Shown piece by piece: positions 1 to 7,491 of a stretch of DNA of 45,713 nt. Position 1 is the stretch's first letter. Every line of letters starts with the position of its first letter. Origin of the DNA: Verrucomicrobiaceae bacterium (GTDB lineage: Bacteria > Verrucomicrobiota > Verrucomicrobiia > Verrucomicrobiales > Verrucomicrobiaceae); NCBI GenBank assembly GCA_947440575.1, contig CANETF010000015.1, positions 1 through 45,713 on the forward strand, in the 5' to 3' direction. The translations under genes and the position numbers were made by a program. Below the pieces are notes generated by a model. That model did no database searches and was not told where the DNA came from. It was given only the letters and a program-made list of their open reading frames with translations.

Positions 1-159
1 AAGCCACCCCCAAACTCAACCCCGCCAACCCGCCCCCAGCAATTTCGACCTCTTTCCGCACAATACTCATCCCAGACATACGTCTTAAAACCCTTCCCCC
101 TCAACCTTACGCATAAATTGCTTGCCAAACCCCGCCTTCCTCGGTCCAATCCCCTCGCT

Positions 160-774
160 ATGAAGAAATACATCACCGAGCTGTTGGGGACCTTTTTCCT
201 CGTTTTCGCCGTCGGCAACTCCGTCATCGGAGCCCACGCCCTTGCCCCCATCGCCATCGGCCTCACCCTCGCCGTCATGATCTTCGCTGGCGGCCACATT
301 TCAGGCGCTCACTTCAACCCCGCCGTCACCCTCGCCGTCTGGATCCGTGGCAAGTGCGACACCAAAGACGTCGTCCCCTACATCGCTTTCCAAATGATCG
401 GCGCCGTGCTCGCCGCCCTCCTCGTCACCTTCCTCCGTGGCAAAGGCACCGCCGGTGACATCGTCATCGCCAAAGCCCTCGTCGCCGAACTCTCCTTCAC
501 CTTCGCCCTCGCCTGGGTCGTCCTCAACGTCGCCACCGCCAAAGGCACCGCTAACAACAGCTTCTACGGCGCTGCCATCGGCCTCACCGTCACCGCCGGT
601 GCCATCGCAGTCGGCGATATCTCCGGCGGTGCCTTCAACCCCGCCGTCGCCGTCGGCGCCGTCATGATGGGCCTCATCAAAGCGTCCAACCTCTGGCTCT
701 ACCTCGTCGTCTGCTCCGCCGCCGGCCTCCTCGCTGGCATCGCCTTCAAAACCATCAATTCAGACGACAAATAG
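160..774 (+). CDS. Aquaporin / MIP-family channel
   Basis: Inner-membrane channel of the major intrinsic protein family, which passes water or small neutral solutes such as glycerol. The 204-residue protein has both hallmark NPA boxes, in HFNPAVTLAVW in the first half and AFNPAVAVGAV in the second, each preceded by a Gly-rich SG stretch. This is the inverted internal repeat expected of the fold, with about six hydrophobic segments. I chose the ATG at 160 because MKKYITELLGTFFLVF is the usual start of helix 1; a frame-matched ATG at 118 would add a Pro/Arg-rich tail unlike the family. The length is slightly short but complete. Nothing nearby (a YkgJ-type gene points towards it) indicates the substrate, so water versus glycerol specificity is open. 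Confidence 0.93.
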   Translation: MKKYITELLGTFFLVFAVGNSVIGAHALAPIAIGLTLAVMIFAGGHISGAHFNPAVTLAVWIRGKCDTKDVVPYIAFQMIGAVLAALLVTFLRGKGTAGDIVIAKALVAELSFTFALAWVVLNVATAKGTANNSFYGAAIGLTVTAGAIAVGDISGGAFNPAVAVGAVMMGLIKASNLWLYLVVCSAAGLLAGIAFKTINSDDK

Positions 775-802
775 TCCTCGGCAAAAGCCCCTTCCATCCC
801 CT

Positions 803-1261
803 TCACAAAACTGCGGCGATGGCCTCCGGTAAACCCCGGGAGCCATCGCCGCCTAGTTTCTCATCCAGCGCCTCCAGCCGCTGAATCAAATCCCCCACCA
901 GCTTCCGCGGCACCACCCCGCCTGCCGCACGACAAAAATGCGTCCGACACCCAAACGGCCGATCCGCATAAATCGTGCACCTCCCCTCCCTTCCCAATAG
1001 CGGACAAGCCCCCTCCGCATGCGGCTTCAACTCCCGCCGCCCGCTCGCCCTCACCCCCCGCGCCGCCACCAGCGCCTCCCCCAGCGTCAACACCGGCACC
1101 TCCCCCGTCAGCTGAAACCGACAGCACCGCGTCACCACCCGGCAATCCCTCACCACCGTCCGCAGCCTCACCTCCAGCTCCGCATACACCGCCGCCACCT
1201 CCCCAAAAACCTCACGATCCACCTCCCCCCGCTTTTTACCGCTTCTCTTGCCCGACTTCAT
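803..1261 (-). CDS. YkgJ-type cysteine-cluster protein
   Basis: Small cytoplasmic protein of the YkgJ/zinc-or-iron-chelating family, of unsettled biochemical role. The family signature is a spaced set of cysteines, seen here as CRVVTRCCRF, then CPLL, then CTIYADRPFGCRTHFC; together these can bind a Zn ion or an Fe-S cluster. The remainder is helical. An upstream in-frame ATG at 1315 would overlap the divergent pseudouridine synthase start. I prefer the ATG at 1261, whose product begins MKSGKRSGKKRG and leaves a short divergent intergenic region of about 50 bases. The two genes may share that promoter space. The family assignment is secure from the Cys pattern; the metal and function are not known. 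Confidence 0.85.
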   Translation of the reverse strand: MKSGKRSGKKRGEVDREVFGEVAAVYAELEVRLRTVVRDCRVVTRCCRFQLTGEVPVLTLGEALVAARGVRASGRRELKPHAEGACPLLGREGRCTIYADRPFGCRTHFCRAAGGVVPRKLVGDLIQRLEALDEKLGGDGSRGLPEAIAAVL

Positions 1262-1313
1262 GTCCCATTCTTCCCTCATCACCCCACCCAACTCAATCCC
1301 CATTTCCTCCCCC

Positions 1314-1994
1314 ATGCGCCGCCTCGATCAAATCCTCTCCTCCCTCGGCTACGGCACCCGCCGCGAAGCCGCCGCCTGGGTCAGCGAAGGCCGCATCCAC
1401 ATCAACGGCGTCCCCGCCACCCGCGCCGATCAAAAAGCCGACCCCACCACCGTCACGGTCGATGGCAAACCCCTCGACCACCCCAACGGCCTCCTCGCCA
1501 TGCTCCATAAACCCCTCGACTACAGCTGCACCCACAGCGAAGCCGAAGGTGCCAACATCTACGAACTCCTTCCCGAGGCCTGGCTCGACCGCAAACCCAC
1601 CGTCACCTCCATCGGCCGCCTCGACAAAGACACCACCGGCCTCATCCTCATCACCGACCAGGGCCCTCTCGTCCACCGCTACACCTCGCCCAAATCCGAC
1701 CTCGAAAAAACCTACGAAGTCACTGTCGACAAAGATCTCGACCCCGCTTTGATCGAAACCTTCGCCCGCGGCGACCTCATCCTCCGCAGCGAAACCAAAC
1801 CCTGCCTCCCCGCCCACCTCGAAATCACCGGCCCCCGCTCCGCCGCCCTCACCCTCACCGAAGGCCGCTACCATCAAGTCCGCCGCATGCTCGCCAGCCA
1901 GGGCTACCACGTCGAAACCCTCCACCGCACCCGCTTCGGCCCCTACACTCTCGACGACCTCCCCGAAGGCGAATGGAAATACCTCGATCTCTGA
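1314..1994 (+). CDS. rsuA: RsuA-family rRNA pseudouridine synthase
   Basis: Converts a specific uridine of rRNA (position 516 of 16S rRNA for classical RsuA) to pseudouridine. The 226-residue protein starts with an S4 RNA-binding domain (about residues 1–45, RLDQILSSLGYGTRREA). The catalytic domain has the family motif GRLDKDTTGL, whose Asp104 is the expected nucleophile, and the C-terminal EGRYHQVRRML motif. In-frame ATGs upstream (1248, 1263) would add a Pro/Ser-rich tail; the ATG at 1314 places the S4 domain at the N-terminus as in homologues. It is divergent from the YkgJ-type gene. RluB/RluE/RluF-type specificity cannot be excluded by eye, so the symbol is the likeliest rather than a proven one. 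Confidence 0.85.
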   Translation: MRRLDQILSSLGYGTRREAAAWVSEGRIHINGVPATRADQKADPTTVTVDGKPLDHPNGLLAMLHKPLDYSCTHSEAEGANIYELLPEAWLDRKPTVTSIGRLDKDTTGLILITDQGPLVHRYTSPKSDLEKTYEVTVDKDLDPALIETFARGDLILRSETKPCLPAHLEITGPRSAALTLTEGRYHQVRRMLASQGYHVETLHRTRFGPYTLDDLPEGEWKYLDL

Positions 1995-2020
1995 CTCACA
2001 CCTGCCAAGGCACGACCCCG

Positions 2021-2063
2021 AAAAACGGAGAACCCCGTGCCTCACATACAGCACGGGGTCCTC
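2021..2063 (-). terminator. Rho-independent terminator, copy A
   Basis: On the minus strand the arms GAGGACCCCGTGC and GCACGGGGTTCTC form a 13-bp stem (one G·U) around a 10-base loop, directly followed by CGTTTTT. On the plus strand no T-run follows the hairpin, so it acts on minus-strand transcripts. Confidence 0.75.
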
Positions 2064-2205
2064 ACAGCCCTAACAATGATTTTTCGAAAGTCTCGGTTCC
2101 TGAAGCAGACCAGCCGCTCCCCTCACCTGCTGCCAAATTCGCCCATAACTGAGAGGACGCAACATAAATTTGAGAATCTTCTCTCACATGATAAAAACCT
2201 TACAA
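2021..2205 (-). ncRNA. Candidate small RNA, copy A of a duplicated pair
   Basis: A stretch of about 185 bases is repeated almost unchanged about 320 bases further on (2344–2527). Read on the minus strand, both copies start with a TGTAAGG block, then TGAGAGAAGATT, TTTATGTTGCG, a potential AGCAG/CTGCT stem, and the shared TTCAGGAACCGAGACTT segment. Both end in a 13-bp stem followed by CGTTTTT. The T-run exists only on the minus strand, which sets the direction. There is no good shared open reading frame. Conservation is highest near the 3' end and in the 5' block, as expected for an RNA gene with its promoter. I recognise no known RNA family; a repeated element with its own terminator is the main alternative. 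Confidence 0.45.
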
Positions 2206-2343
2206 GCTGACATCTTCCTCACAAATTCCCCACCCAAGGCCAGATAAGCCTCCCAGCCCGCCCGTCTCAGAATCATCACCCACTCTCCATCCGCACCCAT
2301 TGTGTGCCGTCCGTGTTCTCCGTGAGCCCGCCCCTCCCAACCC

Positions 2344-2386
2344 AAAAACGGAGAACCCCGTGCCTCACATACAGCACGGGGTCCTC
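2344..2386 (-). terminator. Rho-independent terminator, copy B
   Basis: Identical to the copy A terminator: the same 13-bp stem and 10-base loop followed on the minus strand by CGTTTTT. Exact conservation of stem, loop and T-run in a region where the rest has drifted supports selection on it, or a recent duplication. Confidence 0.75.
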
Positions 2387-2527
2387 ACAGCCCTAACAAT
2401 GATTTTCGGAAGTCTCGGTTCCTGAAGCAGCCCAGCCGCTCCCCCCACCTGCTGTTACACTCGTCCATAATTATCATCGCGCAACATAAAATTGATAATC
2501 TTCTCTCATCTGAGAAAACCCTTACAG
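2344..2527 (-). ncRNA. Candidate small RNA, copy B of a duplicated pair
   Basis: Second copy of the element at 2021–2205, same orientation. The terminator hairpin and adjoining 60 or so bases are nearly identical between copies. The middle diverges by substitutions and small indels, and the 5' block (TGTAAGG, TGAGAGAAGATT, TTTATGTTGCG on the minus strand) is again conserved. The AGCAG/CTGCT pairing is kept in both. The copies are separated by about 140 unrelated bases, so this is a dispersed tandem duplication. It lies between the pseudouridine synthase gene and tRNA-Val, pointing away from the tRNA. Confidence 0.45.
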
Positions 2528-2636
2528 GTTCACCCTTTCCTGACACCCGATCAACCCGCACTTTCGACCTCACTCGCCCCATCTTTCACTTGCCCCAACA
2601 CCCTTTCACCCTCATTTTCCCGGCCTCCACGAAAAA

Positions 2637-2711
2637 GCATGGATAGCTCAGTGGTAGAGCGGCTCGTTTACACCGAGTTGGTCGGGGGTTCGAATCCCTC
2701 TCCGTGCACCA
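2637..2711 (+). tRNA. tRNA-Val (anticodon UAC)
   Basis: Full cloverleaf. The acceptor stem GCATGGA pairs with TCCGTGC, the D arm is GCTC…GAGC, and the anticodon stem GCTCG/CGAGT closes a loop TTTACAC with anticodon TAC. The variable loop has five bases and the T arm carries GGTTCGAAT. The discriminator is A and CCA is encoded at 2709–2711. It reads GUA and GUG codons. Confidence 0.96.
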
Positions 2712-2727
2712 TCGTCGATTCCAACTC

Positions 2728-2746
2728 GCCCAAAAATGGTTTGGGC
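2728..2746 (+). terminator. Short hairpin after tRNA-Val
   Basis: A perfect 7-bp stem GCCCAAA/TTTGGGC with a 5-base loop begins 17 bases after the tRNA CCA end. No T-run follows, so it may only aid 3' processing or weak termination. Confidence 0.35.
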
Positions 2747-2775
2747 TGACATTCTGTCAAAGCAGAATAGAAACC

Positions 2776-2959
2776 CTAGCCTGAATGATTCATGAACTTC
2801 GTTGCGAAAACGCCAGAAAGCCCGTGGCTGCCAGGCGGGCGCAGTTTTGAAAGGCTGAGTGCATTTGTTAATGCTCGATGCCTTTCAAAGCAAGCCAAAC
2901 GCCGCAGACACGGGCTTTCTGGCGTTTGCAGTAGGAGGCTCATGAATAATCCAGGCTAG
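2776..2959. repeat. Nested palindromic repeat element (REP/MITE-like)
   Basis: Three nested inverted repeats share one centre. The outer arms are 2776–2795 and 2940–2959 (CTAGCCTG…TCATGA, two mismatches). The middle arms are 2809–2826 and 2909–2926, a perfect 18 bp beginning AACGCCAGAAAG. The inner arms are 2846–2855 and 2880–2889 (TTTGAAAGGC, perfect). The whole about 184 bases could fold into one long cruciform or hairpin. There is no coding potential. The design fits a non-autonomous palindromic repeat of the kind mobilised by REP-associated or other transposases. It lies between tRNA-Val and the end of the propeller gene. Confidence 0.7.
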
Positions 2960-3030
2960 AACAAGTCTGGCATGCTTGAGAGGTCCCTAAACACCCTTCA
3001 ACGCCGCCTTGCCCACTGACTGAAGCCAGG

Positions 3031-4278
3031 CTACTTCCCGCTCACATCATAGCTGAACAACAGCTCCTGGTCCCTCAAATACAACCGACCATTCGCCACC
3101 ACCGGGTGTGTCCACACTTTGCCCTTCGGATTCCGCTGCTTCGTCTGCGGGTCAATCACAAACCTTCCCTTCTCCTCCCATCCCTTTGGCGACGCCTCGA
3201 TCAAGACAACGGTTCCAGTGTTTTCCTCCAGAAGGTAAAGCATGCCATCAGCGCAATGAATCGCGCCCTTGCCCAGGCCCTTCTTCTCCGCCCAGACCAC
3301 TTCCCCGGACTTTATTTCCATGCAGGTCCAGCCGCCCTTGTCGGAGTAACCGTAAAGATGATCCCCGACCAGCACCACGCCGCCGTGATGGTTCACCATG
3401 TCGGTGTTCGAATACATTTCCTCGACCTTGTTGCCCGCACCTACCTTGATGGACTTGCAGCCAACGCCATAACCTGCGGCCACAAAGACTTGCCCGTCCT
3501 TGAAAATCGGCGTCGGAATCACCGCCGTCTTGCCAGGGAACTCCGTCTTCCAAATCACTTTTCCGTCCTTCGGATTCACCGCCGCCAGCGTCTGCATCGT
3601 CAACTGAATCAACTGCCTTCCCCCATTGTGATCCACCCCGATGATCGAGGAATACTGCGCATTGTCCGTCCAGTCACTCGTCTGCCACACCTTCTTCCCG
3701 CTCTTCTTGTCAAAAGCCGCCACTGTCCCTTTCTCTCCCCCTGGGGTGCACACCACCAACTCACCCTCAATGATGGGACTCTCCGTATACCCCCACGACT
3801 GCAACTTACCTCCCAGATCCTCCACCAAACCCACCTCCCAAACCTTCTTACCGTCTGCCGCCGTCAGGCAAATCAAATTCCCCCGACCCCCAATCGCATA
3901 CACATGCGCACCCTCCACCGTCGGCGTGCAGCGCGGACCGTCTCCCCAGCCGTTCGTATAAACCGCACCCACCTCCGCAGACCACTTTTCTTTCCCCGTT
4001 GCCGTATCCACCGCAATCACATACTCGACCGCATCACGCGATCCCATGGTGTAAAGCGTTCCACCCACAACCGAAAAACCCGAATAACCCAACCCCGCAT
4101 CATCAAACATCCATACCTTCTCAGGCCCCTTGCTCGGCCACTTCTTGAGCAGCCCCGTCTCGCTCGAAATGTCATCGCGATTCACCCCCCGCCACTGAGG
4201 CCAATCGCCAGCTACTGAAAAGGTGGCAGTCATCATCACAGCCGCGAGGCTGCCAACAGTAAGGGCGGATTTCATCAT
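3031..4278 (-). CDS. Secreted PQQ-like beta-propeller protein
   Basis: Exported eight-bladed propeller of the PQQ-repeat/BamB-like type. A signal peptide (MMKSALTVGSLAAVMMTATFSVA) is followed by DWPQWRG, a very common start of such proteins in planctomycetes and verrucomicrobia. Repeated blade motifs follow in which a Gly-Lys pair precedes a Trp (ATGKEKW, ADGKKVW, KSGKKVW, KDGKVIW). The 415-residue length is normal for the group. No quinoprotein dehydrogenase active-site set is visible, so it is more likely a scaffold or binding protein than an enzyme. I chose the first of two adjacent ATGs (4278, 4275) over an ATG at 4317 because the signal peptide starts there. It lies 45 bases downstream of the LRR gene on the same strand, so the two are probably co-transcribed. 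Confidence 0.85.
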   Translation of the reverse strand: MMKSALTVGSLAAVMMTATFSVAGDWPQWRGVNRDDISSETGLLKKWPSKGPEKVWMFDDAGLGYSGFSVVGGTLYTMGSRDAVEYVIAVDTATGKEKWSAEVGAVYTNGWGDGPRCTPTVEGAHVYAIGGRGNLICLTAADGKKVWEVGLVEDLGGKLQSWGYTESPIIEGELVVCTPGGEKGTVAAFDKKSGKKVWQTSDWTDNAQYSSIIGVDHNGGRQLIQLTMQTLAAVNPKDGKVIWKTEFPGKTAVIPTPIFKDGQVFVAAGYGVGCKSIKVGAGNKVEEMYSNTDMVNHHGGVVLVGDHLYGYSDKGGWTCMEIKSGEVVWAEKKGLGKGAIHCADGMLYLLEENTGTVVLIEASPKGWEEKGRFVIDPQTKQRNPKGKVWTHPVVANGRLYLRDQELLFSYDVSGK

Positions 4279-4323
4279 GAATTTTTTTGGTTCGGAGTCT
4301 GGGATTGAGCAAAACAAACAGCA

Positions 4324-5313
4324 CTACTTCAGTCGGGCACCCGCCGCTCTCATCTCTTCAAGCAGCGCCTTGGAAGCCTCATTGACAGGATTCCCCGAAG
4401 TGAATATCTGACTGTAAGGCGACCACTTGCGCTCCCCCGCTTGGTCCTTTTTCCACATGCGATGCAAAGGCGAAAAATCGGCAATCTGATTGTCGTCCAA
4501 AAACAAAAACTTCAACTCCGTCAATCCCTCCAAGGGCGCAATGTCCACCACCTTATTGCCCTTCAACGAAAGCATCGAAAGCCATCGCATCCCGCCAATC
4601 CCATCAACCTTTGACACCTGATTCCCCTCCAAATAAAGAGTCCACACCTTCGGTAACTTGAACAAAGGCGACGGGTCAACGATTTGATTGTTCGCCAGAT
4701 ACAAAGACGTCAGCGCCTGAATGCCCGCCAGAGGCTTCACATTCACCACCTTGTTTCCCGTCAACTCCACGTATTGCAAAGCCTTGCACTCCGCCAGGGG
4801 CCCGATATCAGACACCTGATTCTGAGACAAATCCAGAAACTGCAAACGCCCCAACCCCTTCAAGGGCGACAAATTGGCGATCTGATTGCCAGGCAAAGTC
4901 AGCGACGCCAAAGCCGCGCACTTCTCCAACCCGGACAGATCCTTGATCCCCATCCCCTTGCCGTCCACGGTCGACAAATTCACCACATCCCCAGCCGTGA
5001 TGGGCTCGTTGTTGTCGCGCTTCGCAAAGACCTGTTTCCTCACCGCCCTCTCCAAATTCGCATCCGCAAAAATCGACTTCGCTGGCGCCGCAGGCTTCGC
5101 GGCCTCCTTCTTCTTTTCCACCATCTCCTTCCCTTCGACCTTTGCAGTCGGTGCCTTTTCCTTCTTCGCCTCCGGAGCAGGCTTCTCCGGCGTCACAACT
5201 TCCTTTTTCACCTCAGGCTTCGCAGGAGCAGTCTTCACCTCCTGCGCCATACCGGTCCACGCCACCACTGTAATCATGGCAACGAGGCATCGAGTAGAAA
5301 GCATCAACTTCAT
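4324..5313 (-). CDS. Secreted leucine-rich repeat protein (internalin-like)
   Basis: Exported 329-residue protein. A signal peptide (residues 1–23, ending TGMAQ) leads into a Lys/Glu/Pro/Ala-rich linker (about 25–80, many PEKPAPEAKKEK-like runs). About eight LRRs of roughly 22 residues follow (about 90–300), with the pattern LxxLxLxxNxIxxxxPL, for example LQFLDLSQNQVSDIGPL and LTSLYLANNQIVDPSPL. This short repeat with a PL turn is the internalin/SDS22-like class, a protein-binding solenoid. The linker could span peptidoglycan or tether the domain. Next on the strand is the propeller gene, 45 bases away, suggesting two secreted repeat proteins made together. The binding partner is unknown. Confidence 0.88.
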   Translation of the reverse strand: MKLMLSTRCLVAMITVVAWTGMAQEVKTAPAKPEVKKEVVTPEKPAPEAKKEKAPTAKVEGKEMVEKKKEAAKPAAPAKSIFADANLERAVRKQVFAKRDNNEPITAGDVVNLSTVDGKGMGIKDLSGLEKCAALASLTLPGNQIANLSPLKGLGRLQFLDLSQNQVSDIGPLAECKALQYVELTGNKVVNVKPLAGIQALTSLYLANNQIVDPSPLFKLPKVWTLYLEGNQVSKVDGIGGMRWLSMLSLKGNKVVDIAPLEGLTELKFLFLDDNQIADFSPLHRMWKKDQAGERKWSPYSQIFTSGNPVNEASKALLEEMRAAGARLK

Positions 5314-5413
5314 AGTTCAATCAGACCAGGGTTTCACTTCAATCGGAATTAATACACTTGTACGCAGTCCCAACGTTGCCATTTCGCAATAATTCGTGTC
5401 TTTTCTCATCACC

Positions 5414-5698
5414 ATGGTCAACGTCATTGTTATTCTGGAGATCGAACCCACCCGCGTCGATGAATTTCTCAGCGTCATCACTCTTAACGCTGTCGAGTCC
5501 GTCAAGGAACCCGGTTGCCTGCGCTTCGAGGTCAACCGTCAATTCGAAAAACCCAGCCTCTTCGCCCTCAGCGAGTCCTATGTCGATGAGGCCGCCATGC
5601 ACGCCCACTACACCACCCCTCACTTCGCCAAATGGAAAGAGGCCGCCGCCACCGGTTTCATCCTCAACCGCTGGTCCGTCAAAGGCCCCGTCCTGTGA
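5414..5698 (+). CDS. Antibiotic-biosynthesis-monooxygenase-like (ABM) protein
   Basis: Small 94-residue protein of the ABM/YgiN dimeric alpha/beta-barrel superfamily, whose members include putative quinol monooxygenases and heme-degrading enzymes. Recognisable pieces are the first strand VNVIVILEIEP, the conserved EPGCLRFEVNRQFEKP hairpin, LSESYVDEAAMHAHYTTPHF (the family's E-x-Y…H…H…F pattern) and a final strand. I used the ATG at 5414 because MVNVIVILEIEP starts the barrel; one at 5396 adds only six residues. It is divergent from the LRR gene and 45 bases ahead of the Lrp/AsnC gene. Individual substrates cannot be inferred for this superfamily. Confidence 0.82.
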   Translation: MVNVIVILEIEPTRVDEFLSVITLNAVESVKEPGCLRFEVNRQFEKPSLFALSESYVDEAAMHAHYTTPHFAKWKEAAATGFILNRWSVKGPVL

Positions 5699-5743
5699 TG
5701 CGCACTAGCGCACACCCCATTTCTCGCCTATCCTGCCTCCCCC

Positions 5744-6223
5744 ATGGACCCCCTCATCCACCTCCTCCATAACAACTCCAAGCTCACCCCTGCCGAACTC
5801 GCCCTCCGCCTCGGCACCTCCGAGTCCGAAATCGAGCAACGCACCGCCGACGCCGAAGCCGATGGCACCATCCTCGGCTACCAAGCCGTCATCGACCGCC
5901 AAAAAGCCGGTCAGCGCGGCGTCCGCGCCCTCATCGAAGTTCGCATCTCCCCTGAAGCCGGCGGCGGCTTCGACCGCATGGCCCGCCGCATCTCCCGCTT
6001 TGACCAAGTCCGCGACTGCTTCCTCATGAGCGGCGGCTACGATCTCGCCGTCATCGTCGAGGCCGAAGACCTCCTCGAAGTCGCCACGTTTGTCTCCGAA
6101 AAACTCAGCACCATCGGCGGCGTCCTCTCCACCGCCACCCGCTTCCAACTCAAGGCCTACAAAGAAGGTGGCTTCAATGTCGGAGCCGCCGTCGAAGAAG
6201 ATCGCCTACTCGTCTCCCCCTGA
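5744..6223 (+). CDS. Lrp/AsnC-family transcriptional regulator
   Basis: Feast/famine regulator, a DNA-binding protein that senses an amino acid. The N-terminal helix-turn-helix is about residues 1–50 (LTPAELALRLGTSESEIEQR). The C-terminal RAM ligand-binding domain is about 65–140, with VRALIEVRISPE, the VRDCFLMSGGYDLAVIVEAEDL turn and the final TRFQLKAYKEGG strand. At 159 residues it has the normal length. The aminotransferase gene begins 26 bases downstream on the same strand; Lrp/AsnC–aminotransferase pairs are widespread, with the regulator commonly controlling its partner and itself. An amino-acid-responsive control of the downstream enzyme is therefore likely but inferred. Confidence 0.93.
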   Translation: MDPLIHLLHNNSKLTPAELALRLGTSESEIEQRTADAEADGTILGYQAVIDRQKAGQRGVRALIEVRISPEAGGGFDRMARRISRFDQVRDCFLMSGGYDLAVIVEAEDLLEVATFVSEKLSTIGGVLSTATRFQLKAYKEGGFNVGAAVEEDRLLVSP

Positions 6224-6249
6224 TTCCCCGACCTCCGCAGCCAACCTCC

Positions 6250-7461
6250 ATGGACTACGACAGCAAACTCTCCCGCCAGGTCCGCGATCTCCCGCGCTCC
6301 GGCATCCGCGACTTCTTCGAACTCGTCATCGGCCGCACCGACGTCATCTCCCTCGGCGTCGGCGAGCCCGACAAACCGACCCCCTGGCCCATCCGTGACG
6401 CTGCCATCAAATCGCTCGAACGCGGCCAAACCAGCTACACCTCCAATCTCGGACTCGAAAGCCTCCGTATCGCCATCTCCGATTACGTCGATCAACTCTT
6501 CCACGTCCGCTACGACCCCAAAACCGAGATCCTCGTCACCGTCGGCGTCTCCGAAGCCCTCGACATCGCCTTCCGCGCCGTCCTCAACCCCGGCGACGAA
6601 GTCATCTATCACGAACCCTGCTACGTCTCCTACAGCCCCAGCATCAAAATGGCTTACGGCGTCCCGGTCATCGTCAATACACGCGAGGAAAATGAGTTCG
6701 CCATCCTGGCCGAGGACATCGAAAAAGTCATCACCCCAAAATCCCGCGTCCTCGTTCTCAACTTCCCCACCAATCCCACCGGCGGCATCATGCCCCCGGA
6801 GGAACTCGAAAAAGTCGCCGCCCTCGCTGTCAAACACGACCTCCTCGTCTTCACCGACGAAATCTACTGCGAACTCCTCTACGACGGTCGCACCCACAAA
6901 AGCATCGTCGAATTCCCCGGCATGCGTGAGCGCACCGTCCTCCTCCACGGCTTCTCCAAAGCCTTCGCCATGACCGGCTGGCGCCTCGGTTACGCCTGCG
7001 CCCCCGCCCCCCTTCGGGAGGCCATGATGAAGGTCCACCAATACTGCATGCTCTGCGCTCCCATCATGAGCCAGGTCGCCGGACTCGAAGCCCTCAAGCT
7101 CGGCGCCTCCGCCTACGAAGACATGCGCGTCTCTTACGAAGAACGGCGTAACCTCATCGTCGCCCGCCTCAACGCCATGGGCCTCCATTGCTTCAATCCC
7201 GGCGGCGCCTTCTACGTCTTCCCCGACATCCGCTCCACCGGCCTCACCAGCAAAGAGTTCGCCCTCGGCCTCCTCGAAAGCAAATCCGTCGCCGTCGTCC
7301 CGGGCACCGCCTTCGGCACAGCAGGCGAAGGCTTCGTCCGCTGCTGCTACGCCACCGCCCCCGACCTCATTGCCAAAGCCATGGACCTTATGGAGGAATT
7401 CGTCGCCGAAGTCCGCGCCCGCAAAACCACCTCAAAGACACCAGCCCTCGCCAACGCCTGA
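6250..7461 (+). CDS. PLP-dependent aminotransferase, class I/II
   Basis: Cytoplasmic pyridoxal-phosphate aminotransferase (fold type I), 403 residues. Seen in order: the substrate-binding VISLGVGEPDKPTP region near residue 35, the NFPTNPTGG motif (about 174), DEIYCELLYDG (about 206), the Schiff-base motif SKAFAMTGWRLGY with Lys237, and a C-terminal Arg in EGFVRCCYA that would hold the substrate carboxylate. The closest recognised group is the aspartate/alanine aminotransferase-like subfamily found next to Lrp/AsnC regulators. It probably forms an operon with that gene (26-base gap). The amino donor cannot be fixed from sequence alone; alanine, aspartate or an aromatic amino acid is possible. 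Confidence 0.93.
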   Translation: MDYDSKLSRQVRDLPRSGIRDFFELVIGRTDVISLGVGEPDKPTPWPIRDAAIKSLERGQTSYTSNLGLESLRIAISDYVDQLFHVRYDPKTEILVTVGVSEALDIAFRAVLNPGDEVIYHEPCYVSYSPSIKMAYGVPVIVNTREENEFAILAEDIEKVITPKSRVLVLNFPTNPTGGIMPPEELEKVAALAVKHDLLVFTDEIYCELLYDGRTHKSIVEFPGMRERTVLLHGFSKAFAMTGWRLGYACAPAPLREAMMKVHQYCMLCAPIMSQVAGLEALKLGASAYEDMRVSYEERRNLIVARLNAMGLHCFNPGGAFYVFPDIRSTGLTSKEFALGLLESKSVAVVPGTAFGTAGEGFVRCCYATAPDLIAKAMDLMEEFVAEVRARKTTSKTPALANA

Positions 7462-7491
7462 CCTAACTCCGCGCACTGCCATCGCTCCCGC

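Noticed and set aside
1293-2054. Long minus-strand open frame opposite the pseudouridine synthase
   Set aside because: Gly/Val/Glu-rich translation typical of the antisense of C-ending codons; the plus-strand gene has clear catalytic motifs.
2021-2205. 6S RNA identity for the duplicated RNA candidate
   Set aside because: Size and pairing would suit, but I could not trace the long bulged stem conserved between both copies.
2021-2386. CRISPR array
   Set aside because: Only two units of about 185 bases with a non-repetitive gap, no short repeats with spacers, and no cas genes.
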